From: Anisus vortex
Taxonomy: Eukaryota; Mollusca; Gastropoda; Planorbidae
Direction of reading: 5' to 3'
NCBI GenBank assembly: GCA_949126835.1
Contig: OX421507.1
Coordinates: forward strand, 6,360,605 to 6,424,604
Length of the DNA stretch: 64,000 nt
In this document: positions 52,147 to 63,530 of the stretch, piece by piece
How positions within the stretch are numbered: position 1 is the stretch's first letter
Layout: each line of letters opens with the position of its first letter
The notes under the pieces: generated by a model
Told to the model about the DNA's origin: nothing
The model's input: only the letters and a program-made list of their open reading frames with translations
Databases searched by the model: none
Program-made: the position numbers and the translations under genes

Positions 52147-52691
52147 CAAATGGGGAAACATTTTTTTAAATTAAAGCGAGATAATTAACCCTTTTCATTT
52201 GAGCTAACATTTATGTTTTTTTTTTCTTTAATAATAAAATAAATGGCTTACAATTTATAATTGATCACAATGTAAACAAATATTTGAAAATTATATAAAT
52301 ATTATATGACTAGAGAATTTTTAGGCTTATGTATATTTTCAAACATTACATTAACTACCCAGTTCGTATGATTAATACATATCTATTCCGCTTAACGTTA
52401 ATGTCATAGCTTATACTTGTCCATAATGCATTAGAGAACATCTCAGTAAAATTGAGATAAAAATATTAATATTAGCAGATTGTATCATAGCATCATTTAC
52501 ATCACATTACATTCAAAAACTAATAGATTCAAATAGCTGAGGTGTTAAAATTATATCAGGTACATTTGTATCGCCCACTTGCCCTTCACCCCCCCCCCAC
52601 AATCGCCTTCCGGGAACGTCAGCGCCCCCCTAAAGCTTCTCACCGCCCCCCCCCTGGGGGGGGGCAATAACGCCCCCGTTGAGAACCTATG
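52147..52691. mobile_element. Left-truncated copy of the CATAGGTTCTCAAC hAT family
   Basis: Aligns with 11245-11934: GAGATAATTAACCCTTTTCATT, TTATATGACTA-AGAATTT, ACTACCCAGTT-GTAT, then CGCCCACTTGCCCTTCA, the GC-rich CGCCCCC tract with CCCCTGGGG hairpin, and the terminal GTTGAGAACCTATG (52678-52691). The left 70 or so bases with the other end are missing. Confidence 0.75.
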
Positions 52692-52927
52692 GTCTAAATG
52701 ATATAATATTTGATCTTGCATAAAAACACTGTTAAGTGAATAAAAAAAAAGAATGCCACGTGCAGCGAAGGGATCAGTTTCCTCCTTTGTCGAACGTCAA
52801 TGTCACGAGGAGAACTCGGCAAGAGAACACCCACGTGATACAAATGCCAACGATGAAAAGCTTTTTTTCAAATAGACTTTAAAACTATAGTCTGTAACGC
52901 TTCACAAATACCAGGTTGCAAACATTG

Positions 52928-53005
52928 GGTGGGCCCGTGGCTCCGGCAACCCGCCTCGAAGAAGCTCCCGGTGCCTGGATGCCTGCACCTATAGTAAAGG
53001 TCCGA
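52928..53005 (+). repeat. Fragment of unclassified repeat R
   Basis: GGTGGGCCCGTGGCTCCGGC, then CTCCCGGTGCCTGGATGCC and TGCACCTATAGTAAAGG, matching the centre of copy 1 (2770-2870). Confidence 0.5.
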
Positions 53006-53247
53006 CGGTATACTTTACTTTGTGCGATCTGCATGGTCAATTCTTACCCTCCCTATCCCTCTCCCGTCTAGTTTACCCCATCAATGTTATCTCCCTTATC
53101 CCAGCCTCTTTCTAGTTCCACTTCTATTTTTAATGTAAGCCGCTGTCGCCCCTCACTACCGCGCCACTATTATTGACACCTGTTTGGGATTGCAAGGCGC
53201 GTGATCTAGTCGTGGTTTGTTATAATCTGCGAACAGATTTGTGTTAA

Positions 53248-53464
53248 CTAGGAGTGGGCAACTCAAGGCACGCGTGTCAGACTTGGCACGCAGGGCGATT
53301 TTCTATGGCACGTGGAGAACCCCTAAAAAGAAAAATCAAGTCTCTTCTAAAAGATTAACAAGAAATAGAGTGCTAGAGCAGGACGACCTTTAGGCTGTTG
53401 GCACGCTTAGTGAATTATAAATCCTACCCTGGCACATTATTATCAAAAGGTTGCCGACCCCTGG
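53248..53464. mobile_element. hAT MITE, relative of the 9.2-kb copy
   Basis: Right end AGGTTGCCGACCCCTG intact; left end degraded to CTAGGAGTGGGCAACTC. Interior shares GTGTCAGACTTGGCACGCAG, GCGATTTTCT and AAATCCTAC-TGGCAC with 9192-9358. Flanks TGTGTTAA and GTGTAATC give only a poor duplication. Confidence 0.7.
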
Positions 53465-54094
53465 TGTAATCTATTCACTCCCTCTTGTCCTTACATTGTA
53501 AAACTCAATAGTGGCGTGTCCATTGCCATTGAAAATTAAAGAATCTTTTTTTCATGTCAAACACTCAAACTATATTAAATATGTGTAGGCTATTCAGTAT
53601 CAGCAAGCTTAAAAAAACGTAAATACATAATATTAAACATAAATTTCAAATAATTAGTTCAATATTAGCACTCATATCAGTTGCCGGGCCGCATGCGGCC
53701 CACTGGCCGTTATTTGCCCAACCTGCATTTAAGTCTATCTTTATCTTGTTGACAAACAAAGAAAAAACTAATTTTAAATCGCCTCGGGGAGGCACTACGC
53801 AGAAGGGGCCCAAACTCGGTGGTGAGTTTGTACACTCAGACGAAAGGTAATGCCACCGTTATTGATCGGGAAGGGTTGGGCGGCGCGGGGAGGAGAGACA
53901 TTACATTGAATGAGCTGACGGTGTTTTGTTAACAATGCGACATGCCCTTTTCAATAGGATCTTCTAGCGTAGATGACGAGGCCCACCCCTTATATGTTAC
54001 ATCCTGGACGAAAGAGAGATAATATTTTAAAACGCACAAAAGCAAATCTGTTAAATCGTACAAAACAAGACAAATCGAGTGTTTATAACCATGT

Positions 54095-54560
54095 AACCGA
54101 AATTCAGTTTATGTTTCGGTTTCGGCGCCGAAAATGGGCAAATGACATCTTTCGGTGTAGTTTCGGTTTCGACCGAAGCCAAAAAAATACTTTTCGGTTT
54201 GCTTTCGATTTCGGCCAAAACTGATATTGACTTTCGGTCATCAGCCGAACATCTATTTTTACCGTCAAAATTCAGACTACAACGCTAGCGCGGCATCTAT
54301 TACTCTGCTTATAGATAATTTCATTTACCGGTAGTTAAACTGTTGCGAATTATTCTGTGTGAAGTTGAAAAGAGACGTTAATAATAAACGGATTATTTAA
54401 TCACCACAAAGAATGTCGAGAAGTGTGCGATTACTGTGCAGTCTTTGAAATCGTTTGTTTGGGCAATTTCGGTGTATCTTTCGGTTTCGGCCCAAGGTCA
54501 ATTTATAACTTTCGGTATGGTTTCGTTTTCCGCCGAAAGTAAAAATTAACTTTCGATCGG
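54095..54560. repeat. CGGTTTCGG/CCGAAA-rich element
   Basis: Many copies in both orientations of TTTCGGTTTCGG and CCGAAA-type words, with AACCGAAATTC near one end and CCGAAAGTAAAAATTAAC near the other. Likely a MITE-like or simple-repeat-derived element; exact ends not found. Confidence 0.45.
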
Positions 54561-54702
54561 CCTCTAATTTAAATAACATAATAAATAAAGTTTGAGCCTA
54601 TTAACAGAAAATTTTCTCAGGCTAAATTAGTATTCGCCACAAAACTAACAAGTGACACAGATTCACTTTTTACTATTCCTTGATTCAAAAATTTCATTAT
54701 CT

Positions 54703-54960
54703 TATCTTATATATTACAGACGCTCCTTCTATAAAAAAGATTGTTGCGTCCTACGCTCATCCGTGGTCTGAGTCTAGTCTTGCATTTTATTGGTGTTTAA
54801 AATGGTGCAACCCGTTCCACGCTCGGATGCCACACGGGAAGAAAGAGTACTTATATGCATTTGTTCTCGCATAAGGGATAAGGAAAGTTTTTTTGCCTTT
54901 ATGTTTATCTCAGCTTTGCACCAGGTTGTTATTGTGTTTTCTGGATTTGTGTGTGTGTTG
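54703..54960 (-). mobile_element. 5'-truncated LINE tail, best preserved
   Basis: On the minus strand one frame reads PYARTNAYKYSFFPCGIRA and on into WNGL, the conserved C-terminal motif of non-LTR RT proteins, followed by the 3' UTR with GCGTAGGACGCAACAATC and GGAGCGTCTGTAA at the end. Part of duplicated block B. Confidence 0.72.
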
Positions 54961-55439
54961 TCTTTTTACAACCAGTTAAATCTAGCCTATTTACTTAGCA
55001 ATTTACTAACATGACTCATACTGTGGGTATTTTCCTGCCAGAATGGCCTATTGATTTTGTCACAGCTAAACAGAAGGTTGATAAATTTAGAAACAACTCT
55101 CTTTTGTTTATTTATTGATTTTTACCTGGATTGCCGCTCTTTGCTTAAACAATAAAAAATAATATAAACTAAATACCGAAAGAAACGTTTTCAATAGGCC
55201 TAAGGTTTTTATTGCAATAGTGTTTGTTATTTTTTCTTTCTCTTTTAACAAAACACATTGTAATCATTCGTTTATCTGTCATTTTGACGGGGGCATAACT
55301 CCTAGTATAAATATAATTAAATATGATCTTCGAAACATGAACGTCCAATATTGGCACAATATTGGCCCGATATTGAGTCCATGATATATTCAGATATTAT
55401 AAGCAAGTTTAATTTTATGTGTTTTGTAATTCATGTTGT

Positions 55440-56261
55440 TTTTTAATTAATGCGCTATTTTTTTAAGACTAATTTTTATTGCGTGGGAAAAAAAGGGGGA
55501 GATGTGTTTTTCACTGTCGGGGAAAAGAGAGAGAGAGGGAGGGGAGAGGGGTTTGTCCCACAAGACTCGGGCCGCGTGTGTAAGGTATCAGTACTGCTAC
55601 AAGTGCTGAGAGTGTCAGGTTGGAACGTGTGGGCGTGTAGGTGTAAATATTATGAGGAAGAGGAAATGAAGCGAGCGAAGAATTTTTGAATGGAGAGACA
55701 GACGGGGACGGAAGGAGAAGAGGGGGGGGGGAAGGTTTGTTAGTATTTGTATCACAGAATGGATATAATAACAATAATCTCTAGTCTAGGCCAATTCTCT
55801 GGTGTGTGAAAGTAGAAAAATTGAGTGTGTTGGCGGGACGTTGTGTGTGTGTGTGGGGGGGGGGGGGGGGCGGGGTGTAGTTATGCAGGCGGCCATCGTC
55901 CCTTTTTTTTTGCTTTTTATTGCACAGGGTCACGTGACTTCCGTCTTGCAGATTCGCGTAACAGGTTCTGGTTGAAGCAGGGGGGGGGGAGGGGGTGAAT
56001 CACGCGAACCATCAAGCAGAACTTCTAAAAAAAAAACACCGAGCATGAATAAAATGTGTAGGACTTGGTTGTGCGTGTGTGCGTGCGTCTGTGTGTTGGG
56101 GGAGAGGAATTGAAGGACTGAATCTTCCAGGAAAAAAAAATTGCAAGAAAGCCATACCGAAACAAAAGTGACGAGTTTTTTTGTTTTTTGTTTTGTTTTT
56201 TTTGTTTTTTGTTTTTATTTTATTATTTGCAATTATTTTCATTTACAAGCCTCCTGTAGAC
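55440..56261. other. Low-complexity spacer
   Basis: Purine-rich GAGAGAGGGAG (55525-55550), G-runs (55718-55728, 55855-55870, 55980-55990) and a TTTTTG microsatellite (56170-56225). No supported gene; the Pro-rich and Phe-rich frames are artefacts of these runs. Confidence 0.55.
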
Positions 56262-58551
56262 CAGGCATGTCAAACGTGCGGCCCTTTGCAAGTACGTGTG
56301 CGGCACGCACAAAGGATAATGCAATTGTCTCATTTAATGGCGAAAATGTCAGTTTTAATACTTTACACTGGGCGTATTAAACATAAATCTGATACGGTGG
56401 CACGTATAAGAAAACAATACGTCTAGTTTAAGCTAGTAAGGGTTTTCTATCTATGAAAGTTGGCAGACAGGTCGTTATTGCAATGTTAAAATTTTAAAAC
56501 AATAATAAATTGGATCTTGTGGAATCGTGCTGGTAATTATATTATTTGTATTTATGAATATAATGAAGTACTGCGTAAGCTGACACAGTTTAAAATGGCT
56601 ACAGCACCTTCAGCTAAGAAGAAAAGGACATTTGATGAAGAAAGGCGAGTATTTTAAGAAAAATGATAACTACAGTATTTTTGTACAATGGTAAAAGGAA
56701 AGATACATTGTTTAATATGCAATGACAGCATTGCCACGCCAAAAGAGTACAACTAAAAAAGACATTATGAAACCAACAATCGATCCTGCGAAAAATATGA
56801 GGGCTTAATGCGTGTTTCAAGACTCAAGGAATTGAAGGCTAACTTGATACAGCAACAGCATGTTTTATAAAATAGATCAAGCCAATGTCGCTTCCCTTAT
56901 TGTAAGCTATGAACTCAGCCGAACGGTCGCCATTAGTGGGCTATCTTACAGTGAAGGAGATTTCGTAAAGCGTTGCCTTATGAAAGCGGCTGACATTGTG
57001 TGCTCTCAGAAGGCGTAGTTATTTAAGAATATTTCGTTCACCAGGAACAATGTTGCTGGACGGATTGATGAAATGGCAGATGATTTGAAACAACAAATGA
57101 AGGCTGCATCATCCAAATTTGAACATTTTTCTATTGCAATTGATGAGACTGTTGACACTACTGGAATAGCACAGCTTGCAATTTTTATTAGGCCCTGTGT
57201 CAGTGAATTTAATATTTATGAAGAACTGATTGAGCTAATCACAATGCATGACACTACAGCGAGCTAAGACATCTTTGAAAAAGTCGAGCAGATTCTGCAT
57301 GACTATGATTTTGATTTGAGTAAACGTGTATGTTTATCTACTGACGGTGCTGCGAATGGTTGGCAGACATAATGGTATTGCTGTCAAGCTGCAAACAAAA
57401 ATTGAGAACTCGTATTCAGATTGTATTCATCATTTGCACATTTTCACTACATTATTCATCAGCAAAATTTTGGTTAAAAGACTTTATTAATTGAATCACG
57501 TGCTTATGTGGTCACAAAGACAGTGAACTTTATCAAATGCTCTCAATCATCTTCAGTTCAGTCAGCTGTTATAAGAAATGGATCACCTATGTTCCATTAT
57601 ACACAGCAGTCCGTTAGTTGTCGTGTCACAATGTGCTGAAAATATTTTATTTGCTGAGACTAGAAATTGCTATATTTTTGGAGATGAGAGGTAAAAACCA
57701 AGCAAAAAAAAAAAAAAAAAAAAACTCATCACTAAGTTGTACGACGACATCAAGAGTTTCATTACAAAACTAAGCTTATGGAAGACACAATTGTCACGTG
57801 AAAATTTGGTTCCTTTTCCTAACTGCAAAGAACTAAAAAACCAGGCCAATGCTGAATCTCTATCTTTGCTAAATATGAGAGTCACATAGAGTTATTGCCA
57901 AAAGAGTTCCAGGAAGGATTTAGTGATTTCTCATCTTTGAATACCATCTTGCATTATTCTCGGCACCATTCAACTTTGATATTTTCAAAGCGGAGGAAAA
58001 CTTGCAGATGGAGCTATTAGAAATGCAGTCTTATTCTACAATAATAGCAAAGTATCTAGAAGTATATGGCTTATATTCATACCTTCCTGAAAAGTTTACA
58101 AACTTCAGAAAGTTTTCAAATACGATAATGGCAATGTTCGGTTCCACCTATGTGTGTGAACAGTTATTTTCCTTCATGAAATTAACAAAAACTTCTCAGA
58201 GAACAAGGCTGACCGATTAACACCTGTCATCCCTGGTCGGAAATGCAAATACATTTCAGCCAGATATATACCAAAAATTGTAATGAAAAGGAGGCATCAA
58301 ACCTCAGGACAAAACACTGATTAAAGTGTAAAAATGATTGAATGTTCATTCAAAAATTATGTTGGATTACACTTATTGTTATATTTGGCGTTGTGGGGCG
58401 ATAGCTTAATAAAGCCGTTGTAGTAGGCGTGCAAATTAATTAAATATAATTCAATAAGATTACAGTGTTTCTCGGATTTGTTGGTGTGGCCCGACGGTAT
58501 ACTCAAAGTATCTAATGCGGCCCATGGTGCTTTTTGAGTTTGACACGCCTG
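56262..58551 (+). mobile_element. hAT element with decayed transposase
   Basis: Inverted ends CAGGCATGTCAAAC and GTTTGACACGCCTG (one mismatch) and an exact 8-bp duplication CTGTAGAC (56254-56261, 58552-58559). It contains CGTGCGGCCC-type words just inside the ends and a plus-strand transposase remnant. Confidence 0.93.
56595..58283 (+). pseudogene. hAT transposase remnant (GTF2IRD2/Charlie8-like)
   Basis: Recognisable pieces in broken frames: start MATAPSAKKKRTFDEERR; FEHFSIAIDETVDTTGIAQL with the hAT catalytic-type region (57115-57180); and the C-terminal dimerisation region LPEKFTNFRK, then AMFGSTYVCEQLFSFMKL and SQRTRLTD, HLSSL after a stop. A poly-A run (about 57703-57723) and many stops show decay. 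Vertebrate GTF2IRD2 C-terminus derives from this transposase type. Confidence 0.82.
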
Positions 58552-58681
58552 CTGTAGACGAAATTTTTTCTATTATGCAGTCAAGATTTAAGCCATATTT
58601 TATTTTTAGCTTGTAAAGAAGATTCAATATGAAGGCTTGAAACCTTACTTAAAGAAGACATTATTCCTGAATAGCACATTG

Positions 58682-58770
58682 TAAAGTACCCTTCGGACCA
58701 AACTGATCATAGGGCTGGTGAAACAGCGTTCACCAGTTTCCGTGGCGACGGCATAGGAGGGGATGTGTGA
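58682..58770 (-). mobile_element. SINE 3' fragment
   Basis: GTAAAGTACCCTTCGGACC, CTGATCATAGGGCTGGTGAA, ACAGCGTTCACCAGTTTCCG and GACGGCATA match the 3' part of the tRNA-derived SINE family in inverse orientation. Confidence 0.65.
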
Positions 58771-58824
58771 CCCAGCATATATATATTATATATATAAATT
58801 TTGCGATGGTCTTTGGCAACCTTT

Positions 58825-58885
58825 GTCAAATGATCATTCGACCCAGAAGGGGTCGCGACCAACAGGTTGGGAACCGCTGATCTAC
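58825..58885. mobile_element. Right end of a hAT element
   Basis: CCCAGAAGGGGTCGCGACC, then CAACAGGTTGGGAACCGCTG, the typical terminus of a Charlie/hAT family. No left partner was found. Confidence 0.5.
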
Positions 58886-58889
58886 ACCT

Positions 58890-60780
58890 ACTCCACCGAT
58901 TCCTCCTTCGTCTGTTTAGCTTTCAGTATCCACCCACCTCACCCCCTTTCTCTCCAGCATGTTGTTCGTTTGTCGTATGCCAGGTTACACACAATGCTCG
59001 TACTCTTCTTAATCGAGAGGCATGTCACTTGTCACTTGTCATTGTAAACACTTTGTCTATACAATAGTATCGTTTATCAAAAGTAAGATATATAGCCCCC
59101 CAATAAACACTTCGCTAAAGGACATATGGGCACGTCACGGCCACTGCAAGATTCCCGCACATGCATTGGGAACTTTACAAAACTTATTATTGAAAACGAA
59201 GAAATAAATAAGCCGCTACGCCTTTTTAAACTCAGTTGGACCAAAGACTATAATAAGATGGAACACTTGCTTTGATATTTCTGCTATTTGATGACTCGAA
59301 TGATTTCTTTTCGGATTTCCCGATTCCCGTTTGTAGCCTACTGTAGGCCTACACTTCCGTTTTATTTAATCGCTATGATTTTCTCAATGTAAAATTAAAA
59401 TCCAAAGTTGTATACTGCGGAAACATTTAGGCAAACGTAGGAGCGTAGAAGTAATTTAAGACAGCGTTATTGGATGCGCACGGAAAAAGAATATATAAGC
59501 TCTAAAAAAAAAGAGCAAGCGGTCCGACTTATTATAGTTTTGGGTTGTACAAGTATAAATGTCAACATTTTCTTTTTTAAATAGATCTATATAATATAAG
59601 AGATCTAATTTCACTTTTGTTCGTGTGATTTGTTTGTCGCAATATCCTACTAATGGTAAATGTCCAAAGTCCCTGCTATGCCAACTAGCTGAAACTGGAT
59701 ACATGGACTCGTTAAAGCTGACAACACATTTTAATCACCACTCCAGCAACTTGTCCGACCCTCTAAACTCTAAACAAAACAACAGGTTGTCCCCGTCGAT
59801 TGGTCGGAGCGTTCACCTTGCTGCACATTTGCTAAAACAGTAAAGTGTTTAAAAAATTAACACACCTGTGTGTGTGGGAAGGTGGGGTGAGGAGGTTAGG
59901 GCTGCTAGGATAGTAACAATTCTAAATAGAATGTTCTTCACCGAAGTTTTTTTTAATGCATTTTGTTTTGTTTTTGTTTTGTTTGTTTTTTTTCCCCCGT
60001 CAAAGCCGTGTTTACTTTATTTATATTCCCTTCAAAATAAACCAAGAAAATCGACGGGAAAAAAACAGTCTTAGGATTATGAGCGTGATGGCTAGCTCGT
60101 ATACAACCGCCATTCACCCCCCCCCCCCTCTTCACTCTACTTTTGATACCGCGGTGACAAATACACTCCCCGCCCCCCTTGTTCTTAATTCTCTTCACAT
60201 AAGTGGGACGCTAGAAGAAAATGGGTTATAAAGGAACGATCTCGTCTTGACGAGGAGTAAACGCGGGCGGACCCCCCCTCCCCCCCCCCCCCAACACACA
60301 CATATATACATAAACACATACACATGCATCGAAACATAATATTATATATTTCATGTACGCGACGTATACATCACATTCATCAGCAGTGTATCCTCGGGTA
60401 GACATATGAATTCTTGATTGTCAAACATTTAGTTAATATAAAGGAACATTTGGGTTTCCAATCTTAATTCTACTTATAAAGGTAAGATATCGTTTTTTGT
60501 ATTGTTCTTTGTAATTCCAATAATAATTATAACCATAACAAGCGTAATTCAGCACTAGATCAGTTTTCTTTTTGCTGTAAATATTGATATAATCTTTACC
60601 GCAATTTAGTTCTCTGATAGATCTAATTCTATATGGAGTATTATACAATTTTGCTGAGCTTATCCCATTCAAGGTATCGTGTCATCCGTTGCAACCAAGT
60701 ACCAAGGAATCGTGTATATTCGATACTTTCGTTTTTTCCCCATTTGATCGCGTTATTGTACCTCTAGTGTTTACATTTGA
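58890..60780. other. Gene-free region
   Basis: No domain-bearing frame. A weak inverted fragment of repeat R may be at 60070-60110 (TTAGGATTATGAGCGTGATGG). C-runs at 60117-60128 and 60275-60292; short palindromic AT repeats elsewhere. Confidence 0.45.
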
Positions 60781-60781
60781 G

Positions 60782-61096
60782 CAGGGACTGCTCGTCCATA
60801 TAGGCAACCTAGGCGGCCGCCTGTGACGCAAAGTTTTGGGTGGCGCATAATTGAGGATTCTTTTTTATTTGGGGATTTAAAAAAATTAACTAAATTAAAG
60901 TTTAGTACTTCTGCGCGCTACTAGCATAGACTGAAGAATTATTAGGTAAAGAAAGGCGAAGGGTATTGTATTTAAGTTGTCTTAGAAAATAGGAAAGTAT
61001 GCTTTAACTACTCAATTTCTCCCCGCCGAAGGCACTTCAATGAGAGCGCAGAGTTTGTTTTCGCCTAAAGCGTTAAAAACACTAGAGCCGGTCCTG
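60782..61096. mobile_element. 315-bp MITE
   Basis: Starts CAGGGACTGCTCGTCCATAT, ends ACTAGAGCCGGTCCTG, flanked by an exact 8-bp duplication CATTTGAG (60774-60781, 61097-61104). hAT-type by duplication length and CAGGG ends. Confidence 0.82.
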
Positions 61097-61149
61097 CATT
61101 TGAGTTTATCTTTGTGTTGAATGTGGTGTTTACTTATCATACAGTCAAG

Positions 61150-61480
61150 CTGAACAGTTCTTCTTCCTCTTCTTTTTTACTGTTTTATGTTTATTTTGAG
61201 GATTTAAAGTCAAATACTTGTAGTGAACAGCGCCATGGGCTGTCAGTTGCTCCACTCCACCGTACAGTTTGTCATTGAATGTATCTTCATTCCTGGGGGT
61301 CATATGGCTGACCGAGTAGAGTGGTACAGGGGGCAGGTCTGAAGGACATGTTCCGCATTTTCGGGCGCTGTTCCACAGGGTCACATTTCACTTGTTCCAA
61401 TTTGAAGTTTGCGGAACAATGTGTTGCTTCAGCCTGTTATGGCCCTGCACTTAGCCTGACGACGATGGGTTGAAATTGGC
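61150..61480 (-). mobile_element. Degraded LINE C-terminal region
   Basis: A minus-strand frame reads APENAEHVLQTCPLYHSTR, the Cys-His motif that ends many RNase H-bearing LINE proteins, followed by stops within the expected LWG-L-TA-F region. It is a different family or an older copy than the intact LINE at 39-44 kb (which has ALETVEHVLVECPAL). Confidence 0.65.
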
Positions 61481-61699
61481 AGGAGAGTTTGAAGTTACAA
61501 TCACTCTTTGGTGTTGTTTAATTGCTGCTCGGAACATCTTTTGGATTCACTTGAGCCGAACAGTGAAAAGTGCCGTAGTTTTTTTTTAAAGTTTTTTTTT
61601 TATATATTGTACTGTGATTTGACTTCTAGTCAGTGAATCAGCATCACCAGTGCCACTCATCCATACTGAAGATGTAACTGACTAATCTGCAGTAATACT

Positions 61700-62480
61700 T
61701 ACAGCTGGTGTAAGAAAGGTCTTGAGTTCGAAATCCTAATAAGGCTAAGGTTTGTTCCAGAGTCCGGAGGGTGTTTCTTAAATCTACCAATCCCTAATAG
61801 TTTAGCTTATACGCTTAAAGACGCTCCTTCTAGATAGAGGATTACTACGTCCTAGGCCAAAAACTCCTACAGTAGATGGCAGGGATCGGTCGGAGACAGG
61901 TCTTTTCTGTTGACAGCCTGGTGAATTAACCACAGGACCAGGGTACCTGACATTAGTAAGGAAAAAGGAAAGACGACTGGACATTGTGGTGGCCACACAA
62001 TCTCCTTGTAACTTCTGAACGCTGCTTCACGCTCCCTATGGATCAAATAGATCCTACAGAAATAATTGTTATTAGTCGTCTTCGGAAATTCCCTTTTAAG
62101 CCTGTCGGTTTACATGTAGGCCTACTGAAACAAATTCATCATTAAACTCACGCAAAATCTATGTACCTTATTTACAGAGTTTTAAATTGTCACGCTAATA
62201 TATAGCTTAATCCCTTTATATCGCAACCACCCACCTTTTAGGCCTTAGACCCTATGACGTTGAAAACGTACGGCTTCCACTTCCATGACTCCCTATTACG
62301 AGACCTCAACCTCTCCCCAACCTCCAAACACGGCCCCCACCCGGAAAGCACCCCTCCGCACTATTCCCACCTGTTCTTCTCTGTAAACCGCACATAGCAG
62401 TTGTAATTCAATCTTCACCCCCCCTCCCCCATCTCCTCCTTCCCACCCCTCTACTCCCCCCCCCCCACCACTCCATGTCT
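61700..62480 (+). repeat. SINE-like repeat plus flank, second copy
   Basis: Collinear with 8389-9125: GTGTTTCTTAAATCTACC, AAAGACGCTCCTTCTAGATA, GGTACCTGACATTAGTAAGG, GGTGGCCACACAATCTCC, CTATGGATCAAATAG, then AAATTCCCTTTTAAGCCTG and the C-rich TTCCCACCTGTTCTTCTC. No gene. Confidence 0.6.
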
Positions 62481-63200
62481 CAATTTGTTTTCTCCGCGGC
62501 GTCGTTATTGACTCGTTATGGCGCCTCGCAAAGGATCCAACAACTCGGAGAAGGCATTAAAATCATAAATTAATGGTCACCGCTACTGTCGCTGATAATG
62601 TCGACTGGGTTTTCCCGTACTGCGAAATATTGCTGTCAACTTTTTTTTATTATTTACTTTTTTTTTTATTGTTTAGTATTTGTTTTTTTTTTTTTCCTTC
62701 TGATATTATTACTGTTTGTTTAATATTATGTATAAGAAGTCAGAACCTTGACAGCAACAATTTATGTGCATATTCCAGGGCCAGGCGACCATAAACAATA
62801 AAAAAAACTCCGTTATTTTGACGGGGGCATAACTCCTAGTCATATATATTCATTATGATAAATGCCTTGAAATGAACACACTCAAACAGCTCGATAAACG
62901 TTGAAAGAATTTAGTACTTGAACATTTGTACAAAACTTAATGTGCAACGTTTGATTATAAGTAACTTCTTTAACTCCTCAAAACGTCAACTAACTACACC
63001 ACTGCGAGACTTATAAAAAGGTTTTGGTGCATAAAGTGCTAAGAAAGGATTTTCACGAAGATTCAGCAGGCTTAATTAAGAAACTTTCGTTCTAGAAATA
63101 TTTATAGACTTCGGGAACACATGTGTTCGACTACACAAATAAACTATTTGCCATAATATTTTACTTGATATGAATTAAAATATAGATACAAATAAATATA
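62481..63200. other. Gene-free spacer
   Basis: T-rich runs (62640-62700), then TGACGGGGGCATAACTCCTAGT shared with 55285-55310 and a region resembling 6375-6440 (CTCAA-C--CTCGAT-AACGTTGAAA). No supported gene. Confidence 0.5.
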
Positions 63201-63201
63201 T

Positions 63202-63530
63202 AGTAAAGTAGCCGTAGGACCGAATTGATCATAACCGGGGCCGGCGAAGCAGCGTTCAGTGGATGAACTAGGGTAGGGGATGTGGTCAGCACAATGTCCA
63301 GCCGCTATTACTTTACTACTTTACCCAAGCTCATGTCAGGTATCAGAGCTGAGGGACACCCTCGAGTCTAGGGAAAATATCGTAGCCTTTACCAGGAATT
63401 TCGCTACGCCAGTCAAACTCGCTAGCCGCTCGGCCACCATGCCAAATAAAAAAAAATCATCCACGGCGGGATTCGAACCCGCGACCTCTGGATTAGAAGT
63501 CCAGCGCGCTATCCCCTGCGCTACGCGGAC
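63202..63530 (-). mobile_element. Composite SINE headed by tRNA-Arg, second copy
   Basis: Same order as 9686-10031: tRNA-Arg(UCU), A-rich linker with GGCATGGTGGCCGAGCGGCT head (minus strand), GTTTGACTGGCGTAGCGAA, AGGCTACGATATTTTCCC, TAAAGTAATAGCGGCTGGAC and the CGGTCCTACGGCTACTTTA end. The body is shortened and more diverged than the tRNA part. Confidence 0.7.
63459..63530 (-). tRNA. tRNA-Arg(UCU), second SINE-associated copy
   Basis: Identical over 72 nt to 9960-10031; complete cloverleaf with anticodon UCU. Flanking bases ACG-TACAAT beyond the 5' end are also shared with the first copy. Identity of the tRNA part against divergence of the SINE body suggests constraint or recent conversion. 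Confidence 0.85.

Larger units (their letters stand above)
53190..55320. repeat. Duplicated non-coding block, copy B
   Basis: Collinear with 7540-8330 (see that entry). It is longer because of later insertions: a MITE (53248-53464), about 450 bases of unrelated sequence, and a CGGTTT-rich element (54095-54560). The end TGACGGGGGCATAACTCCTAGT recurs at 62819-62842. Confidence 0.6.

Noticed and set aside
51055..52700. One hAT element bounded by CTCTAAAT and GTCTAAAT
   Set aside because: The two ends belong to different TIR families (CAGGGGTAGGCAAAC versus GTTGAGAACCTATG) and the flanks differ by one base; likely coincidence of two separate remnants.
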